A DNA stretch of 64,000 bases from an uncultured Pelagibacteraceae bacterium (GCA_902562875.1 CACEVB010000005.1:1-64000), one strand, 5' to 3'. Counted from the first letter of the stretch, positions 26,777-36,004 are shown. Notes: generated by a model not told the origin, from the sequence alone. Made by a program: numbers and translations.

Positions 26777-28111
26777 CTACTTACCAATACAAAAATCGTT
26801 AAATATAGACCCCAAAACTTCTTCTACATCTATATTTCCTACAATCATGCCTAATTGTCTTGTGGCTAATCTTAGATCTTCTGCTGCTTTGTCAAAATCC
26901 TTAGTATCATTTTTATTTTCAAAAGACCCCAAGTAATTAATACATTGAATTAAATGTTGTCTATGTCTTTCGCGTGTGATTATTGTATCGGCTGTTGACA
27001 TAAACTTGTGCTTTAATCTGTTTCTAATCTCTGAAATTAATTTATCCAAATTTTTTTCTTCTTTTATTGAGATAATTATTGGATTTAAATTCTTAAAATT
27101 TTCAAGATCCTTTGTAGATACCAAGTCTGACTTATTCAATACCAAAACGGTGCTATCAGAATTTATTAAGCTCTTCAAAACACCTGTAAAATGAACACTT
27201 TTTGGCTCTATAACGACAATATTTAGATCAGCATTTTCTGACTTTTTAAGAGCAAGCTTAATACCTCGTCTTTCTATGTCATCTTTGGCTTCTCTAATAC
27301 CCGCAGTGTCTGATAAGATCACAGGATAGCCATCCAGATTTAAATAAGTCTCAATAACATCTCGAGTAGTACCAGCAATTTCAGAAACAATAGCAACCTC
27401 GCGCCTGGAAAGATAGTTCAATAAAGAGGATTTGCCAGCATTTGTTGGGCCTAGAATTGAAATTTTAAAACCCTCTCTTATTCTCTCTCCTACTTTTTGA
27501 TCTTCTAAAACTTTCATGATTTCATTTTTAACGTCTGTTGTAATAGTTTTTATGTCTGAAAGTATTTCTTTTGGTAAGTCCTCATCTGGAAAATCTATTT
27601 TAGCTTCGATATTTGATAAAGCTTTTAATAGTTTTTTTCTCCATCGTTCGTATTTTTTTCCTTGATAACCAGACATAACATCAATTGCTTGTCTCCTTTG
27701 AATCTCTGTCTCGGAAGATATTAAATCACCTATACCCTCAGCTTGTAATAAATTTATTTTTTGGTTTTGAAATGCAATTTTTGTAAATTCACCAGGCTCA
27801 GCCATTCGGCAATTTTGAATTATAGATAGTGAGTCCATCAAAGCTTTTACTATAGCTCTACCTCCATGGACATGAAATTCCAGCAAATCTTCTCCTGTAT
27901 AACTTTGAGGGCCGGGAAACCAAATGACTATTCCTTCATCTATAATTTCTTTAGTATTAACTTTTTTAATTTTTTTTAAAGTGGCCATTCTTGGTTTTGG
28001 CATATTTCCTTCAATCATAAGCTCGATTACAGCCTTGCAATCTGAACCTGAAACCCTGACTACTGCCAAACCTGACAGCCCAGAACCTGTAGAAAGTGCA
28101 TATATTGTCAT
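26777..28111 (-). CDS. mnmE: tRNA modification GTPase MnmE (TrmE)
   Basis: GTPase acting with MnmG in wobble-uridine modification. The 444 residues comprise an N-terminal tetrahydrofolate-binding domain (1-118), a helical domain and an inserted Ras-like G domain with G1 GPTNAGKSS (221-229), G3 DTAG and G4 NKSD. The protein ends in CIGK, the conserved C-terminal CxGK with the catalytic Cys. It is separated from mnmG by 76 bases of AT-rich sequence in which I see no defined signal. Confidence 0.98.
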   Translation of the reverse strand: MTIYALSTGSGLSGLAVVRVSGSDCKAVIELMIEGNMPKPRMATLKKIKKVNTKEIIDEGIVIWFPGPQSYTGEDLLEFHVHGGRAIVKALMDSLSIIQNCRMAEPGEFTKIAFQNQKINLLQAEGIGDLISSETEIQRRQAIDVMSGYQGKKYERWRKKLLKALSNIEAKIDFPDEDLPKEILSDIKTITTDVKNEIMKVLEDQKVGERIREGFKISILGPTNAGKSSLLNYLSRREVAIVSEIAGTTRDVIETYLNLDGYPVILSDTAGIREAKDDIERRGIKLALKKSENADLNIVVIEPKSVHFTGVLKSLINSDSTVLVLNKSDLVSTKDLENFKNLNPIIISIKEEKNLDKLISEIRNRLKHKFMSTADTIITRERHRQHLIQCINYLGSFENKNDTKDFDKAAEDLRLATRQLGMIVGNIDVEEVLGSIFNDFCIGK

Positions 28112-28156
28112 TAAATAAGTATATATAAAATAAAAGTTATATTATATTTTTTTTTG

Positions 28157-28984
28157 ATGATTGTTTGGTTAGCATCATATCCTAAAAGTGGAAATACTTG
28201 GATTAGATCTATATTATCTACTCTTATATTTTCAGATAATGAAAATTGTAATTTTGATCATTTAAACAAAGTACCAAGGTACCCTGATAGATCACATTGC
28301 GAAGGACTGGAAGATGATTTATCAGACATAAATAAAATAAAAAAAATATGGCTAATTTCTCAGTCCAAATTAAATTTAGATAATTCAATTAAAATTTTAA
28401 AAACCCATCATGTTAATTGTAAAATAGGCGAATATGAATTTACTAATTCAGAAAATACTCTAGGAGTTATCCATGTTGTACGTGACCCCAGAAATATTAT
28501 TACATCTATAAAAAATCATTATGTATTAAAAAGTTACGAAGAAGCACTAAAGTTTATTATGGACGAAAAAAAGATGATAGGAACAGGAAGAAAAATACCT
28601 CAAATAATTAGTTCATGGAAAACTAATTATATTTCATGGAAAGCAGTAAAAAAAAATTATTTGATTATTAAATACGAAGATCTAATAAAAAATACTGAGT
28701 TAGAAATTAATAAAATATTAAATTATTTATATAAACTTCATGATTTCAAAATAAATCAAGAACAAATATCAAAAGTAATTAGATCTTCATCTTTTAAGGA
28801 TTTCCAGAAACTTGAAAACGAAAATAAATTCAGTGAAAATACCGTAAATTTAGAGACAAATGAGAAAATAAAATTTTTTAATCAAGGGCCGCACAATGAT
28901 TGGAATAAATTGATCAGCAAAGACATAAGGCTTAAAATTGAGACAGAATTTAAATATGAAATGAGTGAATTAGGTTATTTATAA
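28157..28984 (+). CDS. Sulfotransferase-family protein (paralogue A)
   Basis: A 275-residue PAPS-type sulfotransferase fold. MIVWLASYPKSGNTWIRS carries the 5'-phosphosulfate loop YPKSGNTW (8-15), and HVVRDPRNIITSIKNH the 3'-phosphate-binding motif (RDPRN at about 109-113). The acceptor is unknown; candidates are glycolipids, exopolysaccharide or small alcohols. ATG 28157 is preferred to the TTG at 28154. It is a clear paralogue of the gene at 55101-55934 and converges with a TPR-sulfotransferase with three bases between stops. It sits between conserved mnmE and rho, so it is an accessory insertion in an otherwise standard origin-flanking order. Confidence 0.85.
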   Translation: MIVWLASYPKSGNTWIRSILSTLIFSDNENCNFDHLNKVPRYPDRSHCEGLEDDLSDINKIKKIWLISQSKLNLDNSIKILKTHHVNCKIGEYEFTNSENTLGVIHVVRDPRNIITSIKNHYVLKSYEEALKFIMDEKKMIGTGRKIPQIISSWKTNYISWKAVKKNYLIIKYEDLIKNTELEINKILNYLYKLHDFKINQEQISKVIRSSSFKDFQKLENENKFSENTVNLETNEKIKFFNQGPHNDWNKLISKDIRLKIETEFKYEMSELGYL

Positions 28985-28987
28985 AAA

Positions 28988-30535
28988 TTAACTAATTAAA
29001 TTAAACATTGTTTGCAAATTTTTTTTATAATATTCATTTTTATTTATTGAAGAGGAATATATTTGGCTTCTAGCTTGAGATATACTTACTGTTTTAATGG
29101 GTGTTTTTGTGGATCGATGATGGTTAAAACAATTCTCATCAAAATCTAATTCACAAAAATCCAATAATTTTTTTACTTCTGTATTTTTATTTCTAATTAG
29201 GTTTTCATAATTAATATTGTAAATTGAGTCTTTTAATTTAAATGTCCAAAATTTCATCAAATCTTTATATAATATATAAAAATTTCCTATATCTTCTTCA
29301 GAGTACGACCAATCCATTAAATATGATGAAAAAAGGTTTTTATATATTGATAAACAGATGTCTTTTGGATTTCTTGTGCAATGAATTATCTTAGAATTAT
29401 TAAAAAAAATTTTTATAATTCCCAACCATTTAAAATTCATCACAGCCTTATCAGTTATTATATAATTTTTAAATTTGTGAAATTCTAATAATTTATGATA
29501 ATCATCCTCGATTTTAGAACTCTCCATGTGCATCTCTTCTAGTATTTTCTGTTTATTTAATTTGCCGTCTTCAAATAAATTATCAATCACAGATTTATTT
29601 AGGTAATCTAATTCACCTGCACCATCTACTTTATTATGAGAGGCTATAATCTGTTCAACTAAAGTTGTTCCAGACCTTGGCATACCACAAATGAATATTA
29701 TTTTTTTATTTTTATTATTAAAAATTCTTTTCTCTAAATCTATTTTAGAAAAAAAATCTTTAATTGTTGAAAATTTTTCCTTTTCTTTTTCTAAGTTAAA
29801 CTTAGAAAATTTTTTTTTTATTTGATTAGCATTCCTTACATACATGAAAGATTTTTCATGATCTCCAATATCATCAAAAGCTTTTCCCAAAGCATAAAAT
29901 AAATCTGTTTTCTTTTCGTCTACTAAATTGGAAGACTTAGAAAGATTCAACATTTCATTTAAATGGTTATTTTCAATATTATACTCTGTCATAGTGCTAA
30001 GACCCCTGTGTGCTATAGTATTATTTGGATCTAATAACAAAATTTTTTTTAAATAATCTATAGCTTTATTAAATTTACCTATGCTTTGGTAACAGTGAGC
30101 AGAGCTAAATAATATCATTAAATTATTTGGATCTATCAAAAGAGCCTTTTCAAATAATAAAATGGCACCTTCATTATCTGATAAGGATTGTTTTAAGTTT
30201 GCATAATTGTTTAAACATTTTATATTTTTATTATCATTCTTTAAAATTTCTTCATAGAGTTTGATCGCCATTTCAAATTTACCTATAGTTTTGTATGAGT
30301 TTGCCAGATTGTTTTTTGCAGCATCATTATGAATATCTAACTCTAAAGATTTTCTAAAATAATCTATTGATTTTTTAATCTTTAATCCTCTTTGTAAGAT
30401 CAATCCACCAAGGTTGTATATATAAGAATTTTTAGGAAATTTTTTAATTAAATGATTACAATTTCTCATTGCTTCATTTAATTGATTAGATTGTATATTT
30501 ATATTTATTTTATTTATCTCTTTTTCAAAATTCAT
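28988..30535 (-). CDS. TPR-repeat sulfotransferase-family protein
   Basis: A 515-residue two-part protein. Residues 1-240 are about six tetratricopeptide repeats (for example SYKTIGKFEMAIKLYEEILK and SAHCYQSIGKFNKAIDYLKK). Residues 275-515 are a sulfotransferase domain with FICGMPRSGTTLVEQIIASH (phosphosulfate loop PRSGTTL at about 286-292) and HCTRNPKDICLSIYKNLF (3'-phosphate site). No signal peptide or membrane helix is visible, so it is probably cytoplasmic. Similar TPR-sulfotransferase fusions are widespread in marine Alphaproteobacteria and resemble protein-tyrosine sulfotransferase folds, but the substrate is unknown. Confidence 0.85.
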   Translation of the reverse strand: MNFEKEINKININIQSNQLNEAMRNCNHLIKKFPKNSYIYNLGGLILQRGLKIKKSIDYFRKSLELDIHNDAAKNNLANSYKTIGKFEMAIKLYEEILKNDNKNIKCLNNYANLKQSLSDNEGAILLFEKALLIDPNNLMILFSSAHCYQSIGKFNKAIDYLKKILLLDPNNTIAHRGLSTMTEYNIENNHLNEMLNLSKSSNLVDEKKTDLFYALGKAFDDIGDHEKSFMYVRNANQIKKKFSKFNLEKEKEKFSTIKDFFSKIDLEKRIFNNKNKKIIFICGMPRSGTTLVEQIIASHNKVDGAGELDYLNKSVIDNLFEDGKLNKQKILEEMHMESSKIEDDYHKLLEFHKFKNYIITDKAVMNFKWLGIIKIFFNNSKIIHCTRNPKDICLSIYKNLFSSYLMDWSYSEEDIGNFYILYKDLMKFWTFKLKDSIYNINYENLIRNKNTEVKKLLDFCELDFDENCFNHHRSTKTPIKTVSISQARSQIYSSSINKNEYYKKNLQTMFNLIS

Positions 30536-30575
30536 AAATTTAAAAGTACAAAAGACAATATTCTAAAGAGTTATA

Positions 30576-31847
30576 TTATGCGGGTTTATTCATTGAATTA
30601 AAAAATTCAGCGTTATTCTTAGTATTTTTAAGTTTAGAATTTACAAAATCTATAGCGTCCATTGGGCCCATTGGGGCAATAATCCTTCTCAAAACATTCA
30701 TTTTTTGGAGATCGGTTTTATCAAATAAAAGTTCCTCCCTTCTGGTTCCTGATTTTGTAATATCCATTGCAGGAAACATTCTTTTTTCCGAAATTTTTCT
30801 ATCTAAAATTGTTTCACTATTACCTGTTCCTTTAAATTCTTCAAAAATCACCTCATCCATTCTGCTTCCTGTGTCTATTAGTGCGGTTGCTATAATTGTT
30901 AGAGATCCTCCCTCCTCAATATTCCTTGCTGCTCCAAAAAATCTTTTTGGTCTTTGAAGAGCATTTGCATCTACACCTCCAGTTAAAACTTTTCCAGAAC
31001 TTGGTATTACAGCGTTATATGCTCTTCCTAATCGAGTTATCGAGTCTAATAATATTACTACATCTTTTTTGTGTTCTGTAAGTCTTTTAGCTTTTTCGAT
31101 AACCATTTCTGCAACAGCAACGTGTCTTTGTGCAGGCTCGTCAAATGTGGAACTGATTACCTCACCCTTAACGGTACGTTGCATATCTGTAACCTCCTCT
31201 GGCCTTTCGTCAATTAACAGAACCATCAAGTAACACTCTGGATGATTGGCCGTTATTGAGTTTGCAATACTTTGCAGTATCATTGTCTTGCCAGCTTTTG
31301 GTGGTGAAATTATTAAAGATCTTTGCCCTTTCCCAATAGGGCTGACAAGGTCTATTAATCTTGCGGTTAAATCAGGTTTGGTTTCTGTTTTGTTTGTCTC
31401 AACTTCCATCACTAATTGCTTATTTGGATATAGCGGTGTAAGGTTATCAAAGGCTATCTTATGTCTTACATTTTGAGGCTCACCAAAGTTTATATTATTA
31501 ACTTGTAGCATGGCGAAGTATCTTTCTCCTTCTTTGGGAGCTCTAATTGGCCCCTCTACAGTGTCTCCTGTTCGTAATCCAAATCTTCTTATTTGACTTG
31601 GACTTACATATATATCATCAGCACCTGGTAAATAGTTAGATTCCATTGCTCGTAAGAAACCAAATCCATCTTGTAACAATTGTAAAACACCACCACCTGT
31701 AATTTCTTCACCCTTTTCAGCAAGTTTTTTCAATATTGCAAAATAGATTTCTTGTCTTCTTAACGTGCTTGCATTTTCTATACCCAATTTTTCAGCTTCA
31801 GATATGAGATTTTCAGAAGTTTTACTTTTTAGTTCTTGTATATTCAT
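30576..31847 (-). CDS. rho: Transcription termination factor Rho
   Basis: Hexameric RNA-dependent ATPase helicase ending transcription at Rho-dependent sites. The 423 residues contain the RNA-binding cold-shock-like domain ([25 protein letters not shown], 51-75), Walker [10 protein letters not shown] (about 181-189), Walker [17 protein letters not shown] and the arginine-finger region [14 protein letters not shown]-like ([14 protein letters not shown]). Length is typical for bacteria lacking the long N-terminal insertion. Located between mnmE and the hem genes, as near the origin in many Alphaproteobacteria. Only one or two strong intrinsic terminators are visible in the whole window, so Rho may carry much of the termination load. 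Confidence 0.99.
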   Translation of the reverse strand: MNIQELKSKTSENLISEAEKLGIENASTLRRQEIYFAILKKLAEKGEEITGGGVLQLLQDGFGFLRAMESNYLPGADDIYVSPSQIRRFGLRTGDTVEGPIRAPKEGERYFAMLQVNNINFGEPQNVRHKIAFDNLTPLYPNKQLVMEVETNKTETKPDLTARLIDLVSPIGKGQRSLIISPPKAGKTMILQSIANSITANHPECYLMVLLIDERPEEVTDMQRTVKGEVISSTFDEPAQRHVAVAEMVIEKAKRLTEHKKDVVILLDSITRLGRAYNAVIPSSGKVLTGGVDANALQRPKRFFGAARNIEEGGSLTIIATALIDTGSRMDEVIFEEFKGTGNSETILDRKISEKRMFPAMDITKSGTRREELLFDKTDLQKMNVLRRIIAPMGPMDAIDFVNSKLKNTKNNAEFFNSMNKPA

Positions 31848-31956
31848 TGTGTGGGATTAATAATTAGATAGCTTTAATATATATGCTCTAAATATAAATT
31901 CAACCCCTGATTATCTTTAAATAAAGAAAAAAAAGGTTAAATTAAGCTATAATAAT

Positions 31957-32364
31957 ATGGAAAACTCAGATACAGAATTTAAGGCTTTTGGGAGAAGCAT
32001 TGAAAGTATATCGCTTTACTATGGGATGTTCCTAATATTATGGGGTGTAATTATAAGCTTTGTTGCTAAAAGCTCGTCTTTTACATCTTATATCCCATCT
32101 TATATAGGTTTAATTATTTTTGTATTTTCGATTTTATCAATTAAATTTCCATCAAAGAAAAAAATATTAATGCATATTGTAGCTCTATTTGGATTAATTG
32201 CTTTTTTGGGTGGTCTAGACTTGATTAGATTGATTGTAAAAAATAACTTATTTGATAATTTATGGGCTGATATATCAAAAATAATGATGTTGATTACAGG
32301 TTTGTGTTTTTTAATTTTATGCTTTAAATCATTTCTGCACGCAAGAAAAGTCAATTCAAACTAG
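31957..32364 (+). CDS. Four-helix membrane protein, unknown function
   Basis: A 135-residue integral membrane protein with four hydrophobic segments (about 20-38, 44-60, 68-92 and 105-125) and a short acidic N terminus. Phrases such as SLYYGMFLILWGVIISFVA, SFTSYIPSYIGLIIF and KKKILMHIVALFGLIAFLGGL look like a conserved but uncharacterised family; I cannot give it a name. It is not HemJ, although it lies next to the hem genes: the expected His and Arg/Trp pattern is absent. A TATAAT sequence lies three bases before the ATG, hinting at a leaderless or near-leaderless mRNA. It converges on hemG. Confidence 0.75.
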   Translation: MENSDTEFKAFGRSIESISLYYGMFLILWGVIISFVAKSSSFTSYIPSYIGLIIFVFSILSIKFPSKKKILMHIVALFGLIAFLGGLDLIRLIVKNNLFDNLWADISKIMMLITGLCFLILCFKSFLHARKVNSN

Positions 32365-32368
32365 AGAA

Positions 32369-32896
32369 TTAATTGAAAGTGTCATTTATTTCTTTAGCAA
32401 AACTTTTTACATTGTCCCAGTTAGTAAACTCATAAATTTTGTTAGTATCGGTAGGTCCTTTAGTTATAAACATAATAAATCTAATAATTTGTTTATTAAA
32501 AAAATTATATTTTGGGTAGTCTACTTTTCCAGCAAAAACGCCTAATTTATCTGGTGTCCATTTAGTTTTTATTAAAAACTTTTGGACATACGGGTTAGTA
32601 TCAGGAGTATCTTTCCCTTGCTTGCGGGCGACAACGTTGACAGAAAAAAAAACATTTTTTTTAGTTTTAAGAAGCTGAGAATTTTTTTTTACGAAACTTA
32701 ATATTTTAGGACTATGTTTTCCGTATCTTATACTTGCACCTATTATTATAAGATCGTAATTTTCTAAATTAACTTCTGAAATATTATCAATTGATACTAT
32801 TTTATGCTCATGTTTATTTTTCAAGTATTCTTTTATTGCTTCGCAAATTTTTCTTGTTTGACCGTCTGTGCTGGAATAAATTATAGCCGATTTCAT
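32369..32896 (-). CDS. hemG: Menaquinone/ubiquinone-dependent protoporphyrinogen IX oxidase, HemG type
   Basis: Flavodoxin-fold enzyme that oxidises protoporphyrinogen IX to protoporphyrin IX, passing electrons to the quinone pool. The 175 residues show the FMN-binding loop IIYSSTDGQTRKICEAI at 4-20, IIIGASIRYGKHSPKI, and the HemG-specific long insert KFLIKTKWTPDKLGVFAGKVDYPKYNFFNKQIIRFIM followed by GPTDTNKIYEFTNWDNV. It is four bases from hemH, forming hemE-hemH-hemG in pathway order. Most Alphaproteobacteria use HemJ at this step, so HemG here is notable. Confidence 0.9.
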   Translation of the reverse strand: MKSAIIYSSTDGQTRKICEAIKEYLKNKHEHKIVSIDNISEVNLENYDLIIIGASIRYGKHSPKILSFVKKNSQLLKTKKNVFFSVNVVARKQGKDTPDTNPYVQKFLIKTKWTPDKLGVFAGKVDYPKYNFFNKQIIRFIMFITKGPTDTNKIYEFTNWDNVKSFAKEINDTFN

Positions 32897-32900
32897 TAAA

Positions 32901-33896
32901 TTATATATATTTCGTAATTAGGTACTTAAATAACTGTATGTGGTTATCGTTGTCGTTTAAACAAGGTATAAAATCAAAGTTTACACCACCTGCATCGACA
33001 AAACTAGCTTTGCCCTCCATCGATATTTCTTCTAGTGTTTCTACACAATCCGAAGCGAATCCGGGACATATTACTAAAATATTTTTTTTCCCTTCCTTTG
33101 GTAATTTTTCTAATGTTTTATCAGTATAGGGTTGTAACCACTCCTGAGGCCCAAATCTAGATTGAAACGTTGTCATAATAGGTATTTCAAATTGAAGTTT
33201 TTCATTTATTAATCTGGTGGTTTTATGACAGTAGCAATGATATGGGTCTCCCTTGTCAAAATATTTTTTTGGAATACCGTGATAAGACGCCATTATGATA
33301 TCTGGTTTCCAATTTATTTGACTCAACTTATCTTCTATAGAATTACAAATGGCTTCGATATATAAAGGTTCAGACTCGTAATGTGGTATTATTTGTAAAC
33401 TGGGTTGCCACCTCATTTTTGATAATGTTCTGTAAACCTCGTCGCAAACAGTGGCTGTGGTAGCGGCAGCATATTGTGGATATAATGGAAGAATGACAAG
33501 ATTCTCACAACCTGCATCTTTCAGGTCAATAATTTTACTTTTTATACTAGGCTGTCCATACCTCATTGCATAGTCAATAATTAATCGGTCATTTCCTATT
33601 TCACTGTTTAATTTTTTAGACTGCATTTCGGTATAATATCTTAAGGGTGACATGTTTATATTCTTCATCCAAATTTTTTTATAAGCTTTTGCAGTTTTAG
33701 AGGGTCTAAAAGTTAAAATGAATAAATTGAGTATTATTTGCCAAATAATCGGGTTTACTTCTATCACTCTTCTATCTGATAAAAATTCTTTCAAATATTT
33801 TCTTATATCAAGCCAGTTAGTTGAGTTTGGGGTTCCTAAGTTTATAATTAAAACTCCCGTCTTACCAAATTTCACTGAAGGATGATTTTTATCCAT
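32901..33896 (-). CDS. hemH: Ferrochelatase
   Basis: Inserts Fe2+ into protoporphyrin IX, the last step of protohaem synthesis. The 331 residues include GVLIINLGTPNS, the substrate-pocket SPLRYYTEMQSKKL, PLYPQYAAATTATVCDEVYR, the catalytic His region MASYHGIPKKYFDKGDPYHCYC and VICPGFASDCVETLEEI with the conserved Glu. The two C-x-C residues after the catalytic His are also seen in many bacterial ferrochelatases. It shares one base with the hemE stop region and lies directly downstream of hemE. Confidence 0.97.
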   Translation of the reverse strand: MDKNHPSVKFGKTGVLIINLGTPNSTNWLDIRKYLKEFLSDRRVIEVNPIIWQIILNLFILTFRPSKTAKAYKKIWMKNINMSPLRYYTEMQSKKLNSEIGNDRLIIDYAMRYGQPSIKSKIIDLKDAGCENLVILPLYPQYAAATTATVCDEVYRTLSKMRWQPSLQIIPHYESEPLYIEAICNSIEDKLSQINWKPDIIMASYHGIPKKYFDKGDPYHCYCHKTTRLINEKLQFEIPIMTTFQSRFGPQEWLQPYTDKTLEKLPKEGKKNILVICPGFASDCVETLEEISMEGKASFVDAGGVNFDFIPCLNDNDNHIQLFKYLITKYI

Positions 33897-34894
33897 TAAT
33901 AATCTTTCACTAATTTTACTAAATATTCTATCATATTGGGATCTGTTTGTGGGAGAACTCCGTGCCCCAAGTTAAAAATATGAGGATGATCTTTAAAATT
34001 ATCTAAAATAGCTAAAGTATTTTTTTTTATATTGTTGACGTCTGACAATAAGATTTTTGGGTCTAAGTTTCCTTGAGTTGGTATTTTGATTTCTTTAACA
34101 ATTCTTTTAATATCAACATTATAATCAAGACTTATAACACTTGGATTTACCTCATTTATAAACTCAACATAATTTTTTGTTTCTCTTGGAAAGCAGATGA
34201 CAGGAATATTTAGAGACTTAATAAATTCTACTAATTCAGCATTAGGTTTGTAAATCAAATCCCCTACATCTTTTTTATTTACTAATCCTGCCCAACTATC
34301 AAATATCTGAATTATATCTGCTCCGTTTTTAATCTGGTTTTTTATATGAATCTTAAGATATTTAATTATAACTTGAATTAACCTTTTGTTTTCTTTTAAA
34401 TTTTCTAGTTTACTATTAAGTTCTTTTTTTGGAGATTGTTTATTTAACATATAGACCAAAATAGTCCAAGGTGCTCCCACAAAGCCAATAAGGCTTTTAT
34501 TTTGACTAATCAAACTGTGGGATACTTTTTTTATTGATCTATATACCGGTAAAAGTTTTTCTGTAAACTCATTTTCGTCTGTGCTTGAAAAATTTACATT
34601 TTCCAGCTCTCCGAGTATTGGCCCAAAATTTTTTTTAAATTCTACTTCTTGACCAATCCCATAAGGTAACATTAAAATATCCGAAAATATTATTGCAGCA
34701 TCAATATTAAACCTTTTCAATGGTTGTAGAGTAATTTCTGGCACAAGTATTTCATTTAAACATAATTTTATAAAATCTGAATTTTCTTTTCTAATTTTCC
34801 TAAATTCAGGTAGATATCTTCCTGCTTGTCTCATTAACCATATAGGTTTCTGAGTGGTAGACCCTTCATTAACGACTTTCTTTATTAAGTTCAT
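33896..34894 (-). CDS. hemE: Uroporphyrinogen decarboxylase
   Basis: Decarboxylates uroporphyrinogen III to coproporphyrinogen III. The 332 residues begin near KPIWLMRQAGRYLPEFRKIR, the hallmark N-terminal loop with the substrate-binding Arg residues, and continue with IIFSDILMLPYGIG and GFVGAPWTILVYML. The conserved HIFNLGHGVLPQTDP lies at the C terminus. It is the first gene of the leftward hemE-hemH-hemG unit and borders the predicted replication origin, as hemE does in Caulobacter and Rickettsia. Confidence 0.98.
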   Translation of the reverse strand: MNLIKKVVNEGSTTQKPIWLMRQAGRYLPEFRKIRKENSDFIKLCLNEILVPEITLQPLKRFNIDAAIIFSDILMLPYGIGQEVEFKKNFGPILGELENVNFSSTDENEFTEKLLPVYRSIKKVSHSLISQNKSLIGFVGAPWTILVYMLNKQSPKKELNSKLENLKENKRLIQVIIKYLKIHIKNQIKNGADIIQIFDSWAGLVNKKDVGDLIYKPNAELVEFIKSLNIPVICFPRETKNYVEFINEVNPSVISLDYNVDIKRIVKEIKIPTQGNLDPKILLSDVNNIKKNTLAILDNFKDHPHIFNLGHGVLPQTDPNMIEYLVKLVKDY

Positions 34895-35069
34895 AATATA
34901 TAAATAAATAATTTAAGGTATTATTAGTAGTATAGCCTGTGAATTAAGATAATTATTCGAAATTAACAAGATATAAACTTTTTTTAAAGGTTTAATTTTT
35001 AAAAAAAAGCTTATTAATCAACGCATATTACAATATTTACTATGTTATAAAAAATGATGTATATATTTT

Positions 35070-35091
35070 TTAACATGTCCAAAAATGTTAA
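35070..35091. repeat. Inverted repeat in the putative origin
   Basis: TTAACAT, eight bases, ATGTTAA: a perfect 7-bp dyad. It is next to the tandem repeat and could be a protein-binding site or part of the unwinding region. No known regulator motif is recognised. Confidence 0.6.
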
Positions 35092-35109
35092 TAAATATTA
35101 TAAATATTA
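35092..35109. repeat. 9-bp tandem repeat (possible DNA-unwinding element)
   Basis: Two exact copies of TAAATATTA in direct succession, all A/T. Such tandem AT-rich repeats are characteristic of origin unwinding elements, and the position in the hemE-ppsR gap fits. In a genome this AT-rich a chance repeat is possible. Confidence 0.5.
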
Positions 35110-35179
35110 TTAAATTTGGGATTTTTGGTAAGATTAAACTTTAATTATTAAACAATAATTTTTTTGCACAAAGTTATAC

Positions 35180-36004
35180 ATGAGAAATAAACATCAAATA
35201 TATCTAGTTTCAGATTCGACTGGTGAAACAATTGACAGAATATTTACGGCTCTTAAAGCTCAGTTTTCGATATTTAAATATAAAAAACATCAATTTTCAT
35301 TTACCAGAACCAAAAATCAAGTTAACGAAATAATTAAAATTTCATCTAAAAATAAAAATTCAGTAATACTTTACACTCTAGTAGATGCACAACTTACTAA
35401 CTTCCTAATCAAAGAAGCAGCAAAGAAAGGTATCCCTTGTTTTGGAGTTCTTGGAGAACTTATTAAAAATTTTTCTGAAATACTTAAACAGGACGCTCTA
35501 AATATTCCTAGCAGACAACATAAAATGAACGAAGAGTATTATGACAGAGTTGAAGCTATACAATTCACCATGAGGCATGATGATGGTAGAGATTTAAAAG
35601 ATATAGAAAATTCAGACATTATAATATTAGGAGTTAGCAGAACGAGCAAGACACCGACATCAATATATTTGGCGAACAGAGGCTTTAAGACATCAAATAT
35701 TCCATTAGTTAATCAAAACTCAATACCAGAAAACTTAAAGAAAAATGAAAAGAACATATGTATTGTGGGTCTTACAACAGATCCTGAAAGGCTGATAGAT
35801 TTAAGAAAGAATAGATTAAGAAGTCTTAAAGAAAATGAAAAATCAAGTTACACAAATTTAAAAAAAATTTCAGAAGAAATTTATGAGGCTCGTAAAGCTT
35901 TTAAAAAATATAAATGGCCTGTTATTGATGTTACAAGAAAATCAGTAGAGGAAACAGCGGCATCTATAATAAAAATATACGAAATTAATAAAAAGAATGT
36001 TTAA
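35180..36004 (+). CDS. ppsR: Pyruvate,phosphate dikinase/PEP synthase regulatory protein (PPSR, DUF299)
   Basis: Bifunctional ADP-dependent kinase and Pi-dependent phosphorylase that switches PEP synthase or PPDK off and on. The 274 residues show the N-terminal IYLVSDSTGETIDRI, the P-loop-like ILGVSRTSKTPTSIYLANRG around residue 155, and a C-terminal RKSVEETAASIIKI. This is the family to which the Rickettsia and Caulobacter origin-adjacent gene (RP001-type) belongs. Which dikinase it controls cannot be seen in this window. Its end overlaps the start of maf by eight bases. Confidence 0.95.
   Translation: MRNKHQIYLVSDSTGETIDRIFTALKAQFSIFKYKKHQFSFTRTKNQVNEIIKISSKNKNSVILYTLVDAQLTNFLIKEAAKKGIPCFGVLGELIKNFSEILKQDALNIPSRQHKMNEEYYDRVEAIQFTMRHDDGRDLKDIENSDIIILGVSRTSKTPTSIYLANRGFKTSNIPLVNQNSIPENLKKNEKNICIVGLTTDPERLIDLRKNRLRSLKENEKSSYTNLKKISEEIYEARKAFKKYKWPVIDVTRKSVEETAASIIKIYEINKKNV

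Larger units (their letters stand above)
34895..35179. other. Predicted chromosomal replication origin (oriC) region
   Basis: A 285-base extremely AT-rich gap, the longest non-coding stretch in the window. It lies between hemE and ppsR, the junction that holds the experimentally known Caulobacter origin, with maf-aroE-coaE-dnaQ-secB following as in Caulobacter and hem genes, rho and parAB on the other side. Gene orientation switches from mostly leftward to mostly rightward here. Inside are a 9-bp tandem repeat TAAATATTA x2, an inverted repeat TTAACAT-N8-ATGTTAA and only degenerate (7/9) DnaA-box-like sequences (TGTGAATTA at 34938, TTTTGCACA at 35162). No perfect DnaA box is seen, so the call rests chiefly on synteny. 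Confidence 0.7.

Noticed and set aside
31957-32364. HemJ candidate
   Set aside because: Right location and four helices, but the conserved His/Arg/Trp pattern of HemJ is absent and HemG is already present next door.
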